Origin: Desulfotignum sp.
GTDB lineage: Bacteria > Desulfobacterota > Desulfobacteria > Desulfobacterales > Desulfobacteraceae
Reading direction: 5' to 3'
DNA: 49,302 nt
Assembly: GCA_018399285.1 (NCBI GenBank)
Contig: JAGYOW010000023.1
Span: 1 to 49,302, forward strand
Made by a program: the position numbers and the translations under genes. Under the pieces are notes generated by a model. That model worked only from the letters and a program-made list of their open reading frames with translations, did not search any database and had not been told where the DNA came from. Of this stretch, positions 24,524 through 34,144 are shown in pieces. Numbering within the stretch: the first letter of the stretch is position 1; every line of letters starts with the position of its first letter.

Positions 24524-25485
24524 TTATTTCCGGTCCAGGTCTTTGGCATATCCGCAGCCGCGGTCGGCCAGAATCGATTCCAGGCGATGCCGGCCCACAT
24601 GGTCCAGCAGATCGGCATGGGTTGTGCGCAAACACCATGTCATTCAAAAACTGATCAAACGCCGTGTCATCTGTGGCGGCCCGGGCATACGCCTTCATAT
24701 ACACGGGGTCATAGTCATAATACTGAAAGCAGGCTGGGTATGCCCCGAACGGCACCTTGACCACGGCCGTGGCATGGATGAACGGAATCTGATTTCGTCC
24801 GGTTCGGTTTTAAGATAATTTTCATCCACCAGATCCTCGCACGTGATAATCAACACCCGGGACGCTTTTGGCCTGTTCCACATCCGGCAAAGGATTCCAT
24901 GCGACAGTTGCCTTTGACATCAGCGGTCTGCACATGAATGATGGTCACATCCGGATGGCCGGGCACCAGCACCACTTTTCAGCTCCCCACCCTCGTCAAA
25001 CGGGTTGTCCGCCACCACCAGCTTCCGGTTGGGAATCCGTGGGTCTTTATGTCTGAATTTTTTGAAAACCCCCATTTTTCGATGATGTCCGTTCCCAGAG
25101 ACGACCGGGTGGGCAGAAACGGAATTCCCATGGCTCCGGCCAGAAACCGCAGGGTCATCTGAAAATTGGAATAATCCTCCACGGCAATGGTCTGTTCCTG
25201 AACCGCCTGCCTGAACCGGATGCAGGTGGACATGAACTTGCCCGTGCCCCCGTAGGCGATCTCCAGACGGGACACACACCTGCCGCCGATCAGCTCGTCC
25301 ACGCCCTGGCCGTTGGAATGGGCATACACATGCAGGTCTCTTTTTTCCTGCCGGATAATCTCATGCACGGCCGCCATGGGGTTGCGGTTCAGGGTAAACC
25401 CGCCGATGGACAGGTGGCACCCGTCCGTGACATACTTCTCAACGGCTTCGTGCAGCCGCATCACCTTGCTGTCTGTGTTTTCCAT
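24524..25485 (-). pseudogene. gctA: CoA-transferase subunit A (glutaconate CoA-transferase-like), frameshifted
   Basis: ATG 25485 follows AGGAAC. The first 150 residues are in frame: MRLHEAVEKYVTDGCHLSIG, FTLNRNPMAAVHEIIRQ, LIGGRCVSRLEIAYGGTGKF and MGIPFLPTRSSLGTDI. These are standard for subunit A of glutaconate-type CoA-transferases. Later pieces in other frames are RKLVVADNPFDEGGELK, IITCEDLVDENYLKTEPDEI, VVKVPFGAYPACFQYYDYDP and the end RGCGYAKDLDRK at 24524. The full length is about 320 residues as expected. It lies 68 bp after the TRAP large permease gene in the same direction, so uptake and CoA activation of the same acid are likely linked. Confidence 0.78.
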
Positions 25486-25553
25486 AATCGGTTCCTGGTT
25501 TTAAATCAAAAAAATTCGCTGTCAATATTTCACTGTCAATATTCTATCGTTCA

Positions 25554-26864
25554 TCACCCCATCATGGAGGGCAGCCACAAACAGATCTGGGGAAAAAGCA
25601 TGACGATGATCAGACCGATGGCCTGGAGAAATATAAAAGGTCCCACGGACCGGTAGATATCGCCCATGGAGATCCCTTCGGGCACCACCCCTTTCATGTA
25701 GAACAGCACAAACCCGAAGGGCGGGGTCAGATACGCCATCTGCATGTTCAGAATAAACAAAATGCCGTACCACAAAGGATCAAATCCCAGACTGGTGATA
25801 ATGGGCACATAGATGGGGGTGGTGATCATGATGATCGGCAGATCATCCATGACCATGCCCAGGAAAAACAGACTGGCCATCATGGCAACCAGCACGGTCC
25901 AGGGGTTGATCCCCACCGACTTGATGACCTGGGTTAAAAATGCAGGCAACGCCAGGGAATTGATCACCGTGGAAAACGCCAGGCATCCGATGATGATCCA
26001 CAACACCATACTGCCCAGCCGGGCCGTTCTGTAAAGCGACGAAGAAAACACCTCCCAGGAAAGCTTGCCGTGGAGTTTCACCACACCGATGGCGGCCAGT
26101 GCGCCCACGGCCGACGCTTCCGTGGGTGTGGCCAGGCCCATGAAAATGGTGCCCATGATGGCGAAAATAAGCAGAAACGGCAGAAACAACCCTTTGAGTG
26201 CCAGAAACTTTTCCGTCCAGGTGGCCCGTTCCTCTTTGGGGATGGCCGGGCAGATGCCGGGCTGGGCAAAACTGCGCACTATAATATAAATGATGTACAA
26301 GGAGGCCAGCAGCAGTCCCGGCAGAATCCCGCCTAAAAACATTTTGCCGATGGAAACCCCGGTGACCGAAGAATACACGATCATGGTCACGCTGGGGGGA
26401 ATGAGAAACCCCAGTGCCCCGCCGCCGGAAATACACCCGATGGCAATCTCTTTTTTGTAATTTCTGCTGAGCATGGCCGGCAGGGCGATGAGCCCCATGG
26501 TCACGGTGGCGGCCCCCACGATTCCCACGATGGCGGCAATGACCACGCACACCAGGACCGTGCCCACGGCCAGCCCGCCCGGCATGGGCCCCAGCCATTT
26601 GTAGATCAGCTCGAACATGTCATCGGCAATCCCGGACTTATCCAGCAGACTGCCGATCATAATGAACAGCGGAATGGCAATCAGCACCTCCCCGGACATC
26701 TGGGCAAATACGGCATGGGGCAGAATCTGCAGCTTGGCCGGCCCTAAAATGGTAATAATAAAGGTCAGGCCCACGGTTCCCAGGGCAAATGCCACAGGCG
26801 TGCCCAGAACAAACAGCACCACTAAGGCCAGAAACATCAACAAAACAATCAGTACCGGGCTCAT
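25554..26864 (-). CDS. dctM: TRAP transporter large permease DctM
   Basis: This 436-residue protein is almost entirely membrane helices (about 12), starting LIVLLMFLALVVLFVLGTPV. It carries the DctM signatures: IPLFIMIGSLLDKSGIADDM, GLIALPAMLSRNYKKEIAIG, GGALGFLIPPSVTMIVYSSV and the end region LTPPFGFVLFYMKGVVPEG. It forms the sodium-coupled permease of a tripartite ATP-independent transporter with DctQ and DctP. Its ATG overlaps the dctQ stop (ATGA at 26861-26864). The CoA-transferase genes follow downstream. Substrate is unknown; the neighbourhood suggests an organic or amino acid. Confidence 0.95.
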   Translation of the reverse strand: MSPVLIVLLMFLALVVLFVLGTPVAFALGTVGLTFIITILGPAKLQILPHAVFAQMSGEVLIAIPLFIMIGSLLDKSGIADDMFELIYKWLGPMPGGLAVGTVLVCVVIAAIVGIVGAATVTMGLIALPAMLSRNYKKEIAIGCISGGGALGFLIPPSVTMIVYSSVTGVSIGKMFLGGILPGLLLASLYIIYIIVRSFAQPGICPAIPKEERATWTEKFLALKGLFLPFLLIFAIMGTIFMGLATPTEASAVGALAAIGVVKLHGKLSWEVFSSSLYRTARLGSMVLWIIIGCLAFSTVINSLALPAFLTQVIKSVGINPWTVLVAMMASLFFLGMVMDDLPIIMITTPIYVPIITSLGFDPLWYGILFILNMQMAYLTPPFGFVLFYMKGVVPEGISMGDIYRSVGPFIFLQAIGLIIVMLFPQICLWLPSMMG

Positions 26865-27370
26865 TTGGCAGATTCCTCCCTGAATTTCACGATGACATCA
26901 CAGATACCTGCCAGTGCCTGAAGAATGAACAGCACCGCGGCAATCGGCACAAACAGCTTCACCGGCCCCAGGGGCGGACCCCAGACCGTGTAGGAATGCT
27001 GATTGATCTTGAATGCATGCAGCATGTCTTTTCCGCCCACCCAGAAAAGGACCACAAAAAAGACCAGACACACCAGATAGGCGATGATATCCGCCGTGAG
27101 CCGGAAACGGGGCGGAAATTTGCTGTAGACAATGTCCACGCTCACATGTTCTTTGCGCTCCAGCAGCCAGGGGCCGGTCAAAGCCAGGTAGAATGCAAAG
27201 GAAAATCCGGAAAGCTCATGGACCCAGATGGTGGGGGAGTTGAAAAAATAGCGCATCACCACCTCATAACATAAAAAAAGCATGATCAGCATCAGCACAA
27301 AGGAGGAGATCCTCCCCAGCCCCCGGTTCATGCTTCCGATAATTGTAATGAATTGTTTGAGTTTCTGCAT
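26861..27370 (-). CDS. dctQ: TRAP transporter small permease DctQ
   Basis: I start at ATG 27370, which has GGAGG directly upstream; the frame reaches a TTG at 27382. The 169-residue protein has four hydrophobic helices: ISSFVLMLIMLFLCYEVVMR, then LSGFSFAFYLALTGPWLL, IIAYLVCLVFFVVLFWVGG and LFVPIAAVLFILQALAGI. This is the usual DctQ layout, with the conserved EVVMRYFFNSPTIWVHE region after the first helix. It joins the SBP-docked permease complex. It overlaps dctM by four bases. Confidence 0.92.
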   Translation of the reverse strand: MQKLKQFITIIGSMNRGLGRISSFVLMLIMLFLCYEVVMRYFFNSPTIWVHELSGFSFAFYLALTGPWLLERKEHVSVDIVYSKFPPRFRLTADIIAYLVCLVFFVVLFWVGGKDMLHAFKINQHSYTVWGPPLGPVKLFVPIAAVLFILQALAGICDVIVKFREESAK

Positions 27371-27423
27371 GTTCCTCCGCAATGGTTTAGCAGGTTGAGT
27401 GGATAATCGTCATCCGGCAGAAC

Positions 27424-27461
27424 GGCGCTTTCCAGAATCATATGTCTGCCTGAAAAGCGCC
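27424..27461 (-). terminator. Intercistronic hairpin between dctP and dctQ
   Basis: GGCGCTTT (27424-27431) pairs with AAAGCGCC (27454-27461). It lies in the 114-bp gap after dctP. Such structures commonly let the binding protein be made in excess over the permease. Confidence 0.5.
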
Positions 27462-27484
27462 ATTTTCACATCCGCCGGTATCTA

Positions 27485-28516
27485 TCAGTAACCCAGTTTT
27501 TTCAGATGATTCCGGATCATTTCAATGTACCGGGCAGAGAATTCATCTTTTTCTCCCACTTCATCCCAGATGGCATCGGCGGCTTTTTTGATTTCATCCA
27601 CCGTGGCCTGGGGCAGTTCCACTTTGGTAACCCCGGCGCTCATCATATCGGTTTCCGCTCTTTTCTCCATCTCCATGAAAGTCCGGGTAAAATCCAGAGA
27701 TGCCCGGTGAATCGCGGTTTCAAACATGGCTTGAAGATGTTCGGGCATGCTGTCGAATTTGCCCTTGTTCACCAGCACTTCCAGGGTCTGGACACCGGAG
27801 AAATCCGGTACGACCATAAATTTTCCCACTTCGTGCAGGTTCTGGAGATAATTTTCCGCATGGGACCCGCTGACCGTGGCATCGATGGCCCCCCGGGACA
27901 TGGCCACATAGATCTCGGCAAACGGAATAAATGTGGTGGAAACCCCCATGCGGTGCAGCATGGTGGCCATGGTACCGGCGGCCCGGACTTTCAGATTTCT
28001 GATGTCTTCCAGGCTTTCCACTTTTTTTCTGGAGAACATGCCATAACCGGGCCAGACCATGGCCCCGGCATAATACACCCCGTGTTTGGCATACTGGGTC
28101 CGCAGAAATTCCAGACCGCCTTCTTCATAATAAAAATTCAGGGTTTCCCACATATCCCTGGGATCTCCGGGCAATGCAAAACTGGTGGCAGCCACGGGCA
28201 CGATGCCGCCGTGGTAGGCCCCATAGGTGATGGCCATGTCAATGGCCCCGGACCCGGTGGCTTCAAACGTCTGGGGAGATTTCACCAGGCCGCCCGGCCC
28301 CACCTGATCGATGAGAATCTGTCCCTGGCTCATCAGTTTCAAATCCTCGGCCATCCGGGCAATCACCTGCCACCCGGGATGCTCCATGGCATTGACATTC
28401 TGGCAGGTGAACCGGAATGTCTTGGCCTGGACCATGGAAACGGTCCCGAGCAGAATAAAGATGCATAATACAAACGAAAGCACTGTGGTTCGGTTGATAC
28501 CGCGATGTGTTGCCAT
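27485..28516 (-). CDS. dctP: TRAP transporter substrate-binding protein DctP
   Basis: The start at 28516 has AGGAGG upstream. The 343-residue protein begins with a signal peptide (TTVLSFVLCIFILLGTVSMV, cleaved after QA), then KTFRFTCQNVNAMEHPGWQV, the usual start of DctP-type binding proteins. Typical family parts are GAIDMAITYGAYHGG, EDIRNLKVRAAGTMATMLHR (with the Arg that binds the ligand carboxylate), FIPFAEIYVAMSRGAIDATV and the helical end. It captures the substrate in the periplasm and delivers it to DctQM. It is preceded by a strong -24/-12 promoter (28588-28603), so the uptake operon is under sigma-54 control. Confidence 0.94.
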   Translation of the reverse strand: MATHRGINRTTVLSFVLCIFILLGTVSMVQAKTFRFTCQNVNAMEHPGWQVIARMAEDLKLMSQGQILIDQVGPGGLVKSPQTFEATGSGAIDMAITYGAYHGGIVPVAATSFALPGDPRDMWETLNFYYEEGGLEFLRTQYAKHGVYYAGAMVWPGYGMFSRKKVESLEDIRNLKVRAAGTMATMLHRMGVSTTFIPFAEIYVAMSRGAIDATVSGSHAENYLQNLHEVGKFMVVPDFSGVQTLEVLVNKGKFDSMPEHLQAMFETAIHRASLDFTRTFMEMEKRAETDMMSAGVTKVELPQATVDEIKKAADAIWDEVGEKDEFSARYIEMIRNHLKKLGY

Positions 28517-28587
28517 ACATTACCTCCTGAAGTTAACGATCATTATAAATTGCGTGGTAAAAAAACGATCAGCTGCCCTCCGGGAAT

Positions 28588-28603
28588 AGCAATTAGCGTG
28601 CCA
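28588..28603 (-). promoter_or_regulatory. Sigma-54 promoter of the TRAP/CoA-transferase operon
   Basis: The minus strand reads TGGCACGCTAATTGCT: TGGCAC, five bases, TTGCT, a full consensus match. The start would be about 60-75 bp before dctP. Confidence 0.88.
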
Positions 28604-28663
28604 TTTCCCTTATTTCCCATGGTTTGACTCATTTACCTCAGACCGGGCCGCTTCAACACCTCT

Positions 28664-28682
28664 AAATTATGCAATTATGCAT
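28664..28682. promoter_or_regulatory. Repeated ATTATGCA half-sites
   Basis: AATTATGCAATTATGCAT contains two direct ATTATGCA boxes that match the arms of the palindrome at 28771-28800. This is probably a second binding site for the same regulator, nearer the TRAP promoter. Confidence 0.55.
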
Positions 28683-28770
28683 ATCCAGTTTGATCCATCA
28701 CCGGTCCAAATAGATGATTATCAAACAGAAACAAATTGTTGCAATGAAAATTTTTAAAATATGCCAAATG

Positions 28771-28800
28771 CCATAATTATGCATCAATGCATAATTATGG
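28771..28800. promoter_or_regulatory. 30-bp perfect palindrome (likely activator site)
   Basis: CCATAATTATGCAT and ATGCATAATTATGG are separated by CA and are fully complementary. It lies 86 bp upstream of the plus-strand -24 box and about 170 bp upstream of the minus-strand one. Both are normal enhancer distances, so one site could serve both promoters. Confidence 0.75.
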
Positions 28801-28885
28801 GGTGGTTTCCAAACTCATCCATTAAAAAAATCCCTGCAGATCCATTGAAAACAATCCAATATGCCCGTGTGTCCGGTTTTATTTC

Positions 28886-28901
28886 TGGCACAGGTTTTGC
28901 T
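28886..28901 (+). promoter_or_regulatory. Sigma-54 promoter of the aminotransferase/AOR operon
   Basis: TGGCACAGGTTTTGCT matches the -24/-12 consensus completely. The transcript would start about 80 bp before ATG 28993. Confidence 0.9.
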
Positions 28902-28992
28902 AAGTTTTTAAGGCAATTGACAATTCAATTTTAACCGACCTTTCCAGATCCTTTCGGAGAACCTGTAACCATTTATTATGGAGATCAAGAAA

Positions 28993-30300
28993 ATGACTGC
29001 CACCCAAACCGAGTATTTCAATGAACTCAGAAAAGCACATGTGGCCCAGGGACCGGCCAATCTTACCCCGGCGGTGATCGCAAAAGCCAGCGGTGCCACC
29101 ATGACCGATGTGGACGGCAAAACATTCATCGACTTTGCCGGCGGTATCGGGGTCAACAATGTGGGCCATGCCCATCCCAAAGTGGTCAAAGCCATCAAGG
29201 ATCAGGCAGACCGGTTCATCCACACCTGCTTTCACGTGGGCATGTATGATTCCTACATTGAGCTGGCAAAAAAACTCAATGACCTGGTTCCCGGAGATTT
29301 TGCCAAAAAAACCATGTTTGCCAACTCCGGGGCCGAAGCCGTGGAAAACGCCGTAAAAGTCGCCCGGTACGCCACCAAGCGTCCGGCGGTGATCGCATTT
29401 GAAAACGGGTTTCACGGCCGGACCCTGATGACCATGTCTTTGACCAGCAAAATCAAACCCTATAAATACGGATTCGGTCCCTTTGCCCCGGAAGTGTACC
29501 GCCTGCCCTATGCTTACTGCTACCGGTGCCCCATGGGATGCACCTATCCGTCCTGCAACATTGCCTGCGCTGACATGATTGAATCGTTTTTCATCACCCA
29601 TGTGGACCCGGAATCCTGTGCCGCCATTATTGCCGAACCCATCCAGGGCGAAGGCGGATTTGTCACCCCGCCGCCGGAGTATTTCCCGAAACTGGCGGCC
29701 ATTGCTAAAAAATACGGCATCCTGCTGATCATGGACGAAGTCCAGTCCGGTGCCGGCCGCACCGGCAAATTCCTGGCCACGGAACACTGGGGCATTGAAC
29801 CGGATCTTGTCACCCAGGCCAAAAGCCTGGCCGGCGGCATGCCGTTGAGTGCGGTCACAGGACGCGCTGAACTCATGGATGCCCCGCATCCCGGGGGTCT
29901 GGGCGGCACTTACAGCGGCAATCCTCTGTCCTGCCAGGCCGCCCTGGCGGTTCTGGAGATCCTGTTTGAAGACAATCTGCTGGAACGGTCCCGGCAGCTG
30001 GGTGACATCCTGCAAAAACGGTTTGCCGAACTGGCGGACCGGCATGAGATCATCGGCGAAGTCCGGGGAAAAGGCCCCATGCTGGCCCTGGAACTGGTCA
30101 ATGACCGCGACACAAAAGAACCGGCCACGGACGCCGCTAAAAAACTGACCCAGATCTGCTACGACAACGGCCTGGTGATTCTTTCCTGCGGCAATTTCGG
30201 CAATGTGATCCGCACCCTGATGCCGTTTGTCATCACCGATGAACAACTTGACAAAGGCCTGTCCATCCTGGAAGACGGATTCAAGGCCCTGGAACAATAA
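28993..30300 (+). CDS. Class III PLP aminotransferase (4-aminobutyrate-type)
   Basis: ATG 28993 has GGAG ten bases upstream; an ATG at 28978 has none. The 435-residue protein has the class III layout: FIDFAGGIGVNNVGHAHP, NSGAEAVENAVKVARYAT, ENGFHGRTLMTMSLTSK, IIAEPIQGEGG, LLIMDEVQSGAGRTG and the PLP lysine in TQAKSLAGGMPLSAVTGR. A cysteine-rich YCYRCPMGCTYPSCNIAC segment is common in GabT-like proteins of this branch. It transfers the amino group of an omega-amino acid (GABA, beta-alanine, 5-aminovalerate or similar) to an oxo acid, giving a semialdehyde. The aldehyde oxidoreductase gene follows 19 bp later and could oxidise that product. The exact substrate cannot be read from sequence. Confidence 0.88.
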   Translation: MTATQTEYFNELRKAHVAQGPANLTPAVIAKASGATMTDVDGKTFIDFAGGIGVNNVGHAHPKVVKAIKDQADRFIHTCFHVGMYDSYIELAKKLNDLVPGDFAKKTMFANSGAEAVENAVKVARYATKRPAVIAFENGFHGRTLMTMSLTSKIKPYKYGFGPFAPEVYRLPYAYCYRCPMGCTYPSCNIACADMIESFFITHVDPESCAAIIAEPIQGEGGFVTPPPEYFPKLAAIAKKYGILLIMDEVQSGAGRTGKFLATEHWGIEPDLVTQAKSLAGGMPLSAVTGRAELMDAPHPGGLGGTYSGNPLSCQAALAVLEILFEDNLLERSRQLGDILQKRFAELADRHEIIGEVRGKGPMLALELVNDRDTKEPATDAAKKLTQICYDNGLVILSCGNFGNVIRTLMPFVITDEQLDKGLSILEDGFKALEQ

Positions 30301-30319
30301 CCCGGTCAAAGGAGCTGAC

Positions 30320-32069
30320 ATGAAAGGTTTTTTCAACCGCATTCTCATCATTGACGTCACCCGCCAAACCACCCGGGTGACGTCCCTTTCCGACGACACC
30401 TTAAAGCAATACCTGGGCGGCAAAGGCCTGGCCACCCATCTGCTTTTGCAGTACAATCCGCCGGGCGTGGATCCGCTGTCCCCGGACAACCACCTGATCG
30501 TGGGGCTCGGGCCCTTGACCGACAGCCTGATTGTACGGCTCCTGCCGGTGCGGATTTTTTTCAAATCGCCTTTGACCGGATTTATGCGGAAAGCTATTCC
30601 GGAGGCCGGGCCGCTCCTGCCATCAGCCGGGCCGGATATGATGCTGTCCTGATAAAAGGAGCGGGCCACAGATCCGTGGCTGAAATCAGCGACACGGATG
30701 TAAGGTTCCATGACGCAGAATCGCTGTGGGCAAGATACTTATGAAACCGAAGATGCGGTCAAAAGGCCTGCGGCGTCAAAGATGCCGCGGCCCTGGTCAT
30801 CGGGCCGGCCGGTGAAAACCAGATCAAATTCGCTGTCATTGAAAAAACGATTACTACGGTCAGCCGGCCGCACCGGCATGGGTGCGGTCATGGGGATCCA
30901 AAAACATCAAAGCCCTGGTGTTTCATGGAAACCAGCAAAAAAACCTTTCATGATCCCGATGGCATGAAACAGTATGCCATAACCATGGCCAAAGACCTGA
31001 ACCAGCACCCGGCCACCCGCACCTACCGGACCCAGGGCACTCCGGTGATGGTGGACGGCCTGAACAAAGCCGGCGCGTTTCCGGCCCGGTACTGGTCCCA
31101 GGGCAAATGTGACCTACATGAAAAATCAATGCCGCTGCCATGGCCGAAAAACTGAAGGCAAAAACCCCGGTCCCTGCAAAACCTGTTTCATGGGTGCGGC
31201 AAACTGGTGAATGCAGGAAGGCCGCCATGCCGGACTGAAACTGGAGGCCCGGAATATGAAACCATTTATGCATTCGGCGGGCTGTGCATGATCGACGCAT
31301 TGAAGAGATCACCTGGCTCAACGATATCTGCGACCCGGACCGCATGGACACCATCACGGCCGGCAACCTGGCGCCTGGCCATTGAGGCATCCACCCGGGG
31401 CAGGATCAAGGAATCTTTGACCTACGGAGATGCCGATGCCGTGGCAGATCTGCTGGAAAAAATCGCCCGCCGGGAAGGCATCGGCGGTCTTCTGGCTGAC
31501 GGCATCAAAACTGCGGCCCCGGAAATGGGCAATGGCCGACCTGGCAGTTCACGTGAAAGGCATGGAGCCGCGGGTACGATCCCCGGACCCTGAAAGGCAT
31601 GGGGGCTTGCCTATGCAGTCTTCCCCGGGGCGCATGCCACCTGCGCAGCACGTTTTACAAAAGCCGAACTGGCCGGCATGATCGACCCGGACCAGATTGA
31701 CGGGAAAGCCGAGATGTTCATTGATTTCGAGGACCGGTGCACCCTGTTCGACACCGATCCTGTGCCGGTTTTACCGGGTTTCTATCCCTGGGAGGAACTG
31801 GCCGTCCTGATAAAAATGGCCACAGGCATGGACCTGTCCAAAAAGACCTGGCGGCAATGGCCTCCCGGGTCACGGACCTGACGCGCCGCTTTAATTTACA
31901 GGAAGGCCTGACCCGGGCCGATGACTCTTTGCCCAAACGGCTTTTCACAGAAAAACTGCCCGACGGCAACAGCATCACCCAAGAAGCGTTCACTCAGCTG
32001 GTTGACGATTACTACCGGTTAAGAGGCTGGGATGAAAACGGGATTCCGGCCCCGCAACCCGGGGCATAA
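30320..32069 (+). pseudogene. Aldehyde:ferredoxin oxidoreductase (tungsten AOR family), frameshifted
   Basis: ATG 30320 has AAGGAG upstream. The frame starts normally (FNRILIIDVTRQTTRVTSLS, QYLGGKGLATHLLLQYNPPG, LIVGLGPLTDS) and then shifts many times. Recoverable motifs are KSPLTGF, GRAAPAISRAGYDAV, a CxxCFMGC cluster-binding site (about 31170-31190), YETIYAFGGLCMIDA, NDICD and LTYGDADAVADLLEKI. Near the end are EEL-AVLIKMATGMDLSKK and DDYYRLRGWDENG. The total length of 583 codons is normal for AOR. The enzyme would oxidise an aldehyde to the acid with ferredoxin and a tungstopterin. At least eight single-base changes are needed. It follows the aminotransferase and precedes a terminator. Confidence 0.82.
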
Positions 32070-32092
32070 GACAAAATCCTTAAATACCCGGA

Positions 32093-32123
32093 GGGCCTTT
32101 CATCCAAAGGCCCTTTTACTTTT
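32093..32123 (+). terminator. Rho-independent terminator after the AOR gene
   Basis: GGGCCTTT-CATCC-AAAGGCCC is followed by TTTTACTTTTT. It ends the plus-strand operon and overlaps the end of the convergent activator gene. Confidence 0.85.
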
Positions 32124-33882
32124 TGGTCGCCCAACCGGATCGGTCCAGGCCATATTTTTGCATTTTCCGGGCAATGGTGGACTGGTTGATGCCCAGCAGC
32201 TTTGCCGCACTGGCCTGGGTTTTTCCTTTTTCCAGGGCCGCGGTCAGCACTTTTTTTTCCAGGTCCGCCACCATTTGTGACAACGTATGGTCCGGATGCC
32301 AGACCGGGTCGTCCGGCGCTTCAGCGGTCATGGATTTCCGGATACTGCCGGGCAGGTCCTCGAACCGGACCCGGCTGTTATGGGCCATGACCACCAGACG
32401 TTCGCAGATATTGATCAGTTCCCTGACATTGCCCGGATATGGATATGCGGTCAATGCGTCCATGGCCTGCCGGGAGATGCTGATTTCCGGTTTCCGGTAC
32501 CTCGTGCTGAAGGTTTCAAGATAATGGGTGATCAACGGCACCAGACAGTCTTTGCGCTCCCGCAGCGGCGGCATGGTCACGGGCACCACATTGAGCCGGT
32601 AGTACAGATCACTGCGGAACTGTTTTTTTTCGATCATCTGTTTCAAATTCCGGTTGGTGGCCGCAATGATCCGCACATCCACAGCCCGTCCCCGGGTACT
32701 TCCCACCCGGGAAATCACCCCGTCCTCAATGAATTTGAGCAGTTTCACCTGGGATGCCAGGGGCAGTTCGGCAATCTCGTCCAGAAAAACAATGCCCTTG
32801 TCTGCGGCTTCAAGCTTTCCGGGTTTGCCTTTGTGACCGGCGCCGGTAAACGCGCCTTTTTCATATCCGAACAATTCGCTTTCCACCAGGGTATCTGGAA
32901 TGGCCCCGCAATTGATCTTGATCATGGGGTAATCCGACCGGGAAGACGACCGATGAATCAAATCCGCGACCACACCTTTGCCCGTACCGGATTCCCCTAA
33001 AATCAGCACGGTGGAATCCACCTCCCCCAGTTTGATGGCTTTTTGAATAATTTTGCGGTAATTGTCGCTCCGGGCGATGATCTGCCGGGATTCTGTTTCC
33101 TGAATCTGTTTTTCCAGCATGTCCCGCCGATAGTGCTCAGTCAAAGCCTCATTTTCCTGGAGCTGTTCCTGGAGCCGGTTGATTTCCGTGATATCCCGTT
33201 CATTGACCACCACCCGGAACAGGTCCCCGTTCTTGTCAAACACCGGAGTGCCGGTCAGAAACAGATCCCTGCCGATGCGGGTTTTTTGAATCAAAGATAC
33301 TTTCTTCCGGGTTTTGAGCACCTCCAGGGTCACGGACCGGTCCACCAGTTTTTTTTCCACCAGCTCGGTCATGTGTTTGCCCACAACCTCGGCGGCTGTC
33401 AGCCCGATCATTTTTTCCGATGCCGGATTGACCCTCACCACCACCCCGTTGCCGTCACAGATCCACAACCCGTCATTGGAGCTGTCAATGATGGTGTCCA
33501 GCTCAATGGACAGCTGCTGAAACCCTTTCATGCGGTTGGTGATATTGGTCAGCGCGGTCATGTCTTCAAAAATGGCAATGATGCCGATGGCCGCGTTGCC
33601 ATGGTGAACCGGCCCCAGCATCACTGAATACCGGCTGTCGTTTTTTTCCACGATCAGGCCGGTTTCAACAATCTGATCTGACAGGACTTTCCGGGCCGAT
33701 GCAGTCAGGGAGGGAATGGTCGCCGACAGAAAAGCGCCGGGATACAGCCCCAGACAGTTTCTGGCCGGCGGGTTGGATATCAGGGCCTGGAGCGCATTGT
33801 CAAACACGGCCACCCCGCTGGGCGTGGCATTGAGCAATGCACTGCCGAATTCCTTCCAGTTCAGATCAATGGGTTCCTGCAT
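32116..33882 (-). CDS. PAS-domain sigma-54 activator
   Basis: ATG 33882 has AAGGAAG upstream; the frame extends further without support. The 588-residue protein has two PAS domains (about 10-115 and 130-240), with the second ending in ITEINRLQEQLQE. The AAA+ domain follows: GESGTGKGVVADLI, INCGAIPDTLVESELFGYEK, the sigma-54 loop GAFTGA, IVFLDEIAELPLASQVKLLK and RSDLYYRLNVVPVTMPPLRE. The C-terminus is a Fis-type HTH (KTQASAAKLLGINQSTIARK). With no receiver domain, it is probably switched by a small ligand bound to PAS, as in TyrR/RocR-like regulators. It is the obvious candidate to drive the two sigma-54 promoters at 28588 and 28886. It converges on the AOR gene. Confidence 0.93.
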   Translation of the reverse strand: MQEPIDLNWKEFGSALLNATPSGVAVFDNALQALISNPPARNCLGLYPGAFLSATIPSLTASARKVLSDQIVETGLIVEKNDSRYSVMLGPVHHGNAAIGIIAIFEDMTALTNITNRMKGFQQLSIELDTIIDSSNDGLWICDGNGVVVRVNPASEKMIGLTAAEVVGKHMTELVEKKLVDRSVTLEVLKTRKKVSLIQKTRIGRDLFLTGTPVFDKNGDLFRVVVNERDITEINRLQEQLQENEALTEHYRRDMLEKQIQETESRQIIARSDNYRKIIQKAIKLGEVDSTVLILGESGTGKGVVADLIHRSSSRSDYPMIKINCGAIPDTLVESELFGYEKGAFTGAGHKGKPGKLEAADKGIVFLDEIAELPLASQVKLLKFIEDGVISRVGSTRGRAVDVRIIAATNRNLKQMIEKKQFRSDLYYRLNVVPVTMPPLRERKDCLVPLITHYLETFSTRYRKPEISISRQAMDALTAYPYPGNVRELINICERLVVMAHNSRVRFEDLPGSIRKSMTAEAPDDPVWHPDHTLSQMVADLEKKVLTAALEKGKTQASAAKLLGINQSTIARKMQKYGLDRSGWATKK

Positions 33883-34047
33883 ATATCTTCCTTTTTTTCG
33901 TGACCGGATTCTCAAGACAGCCGATTTTTGCACCAAATGCGGTCAAAAGTCAAATCCTGTGATTTTCAAACGGGTAATACTTGACTCCGGAAAAAACAAC
34001 CGATAATGTCAACTCTCAGATATACAATAATTTAGCTCTTTTTTTTA

Positions 34048-34110
34048 ACCACGAAAGACACGAAAGACACGAACGAAGAACGGTGGATTTGCCTTTGTGT
34101 CCTTCGTGGT
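34048..34110. repeat. REP-like hairpin of ACGAAAGAC repeats
   Basis: ACCACGAAAGACACGAAAGACACGA-type tandem units on one side and CCTTCGTGGT on the other form a long hairpin (arms ACCACGAA/TTCGTGGT). This type of dispersed repeat is common between genes in many bacteria. The 33883-34144 gap holds nothing else I can support. Confidence 0.65.
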
Positions 34111-34144
34111 GCAATATATCAGCCAAAAACAAGGAAATGCATTC

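Larger units (their letters stand above)
28517..28992. promoter_or_regulatory. Divergent control region between the TRAP and aminotransferase operons
   Basis: This 476-bp region has no gene. It holds two oppositely oriented sigma-54 promoters (28588-28603 minus, 28886-28901 plus). Between them lie a 30-bp palindrome (28771-28800) and a related half-site pair (28664-28682). It is AT-richer than its surroundings, as expected for a bendable enhancer region. Confidence 0.75.

Noticed and set aside
27506..28468. 320-codon plus-strand open frame
   Set aside because: Antisense shadow of dctP; rich in Gly/His/Phe, no family features.
28900..30711. 603-codon minus-strand open frame
   Set aside because: It lies antisense to the aminotransferase with all its PLP motifs and across the sigma-54 promoter; the composition is that of a shadow frame.
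32287..33627. Several plus-strand frames opposite the PAS/sigma-54 activator
   Set aside because: The minus-strand frame has complete PAS, AAA+ and HTH motifs; the others are shadows.
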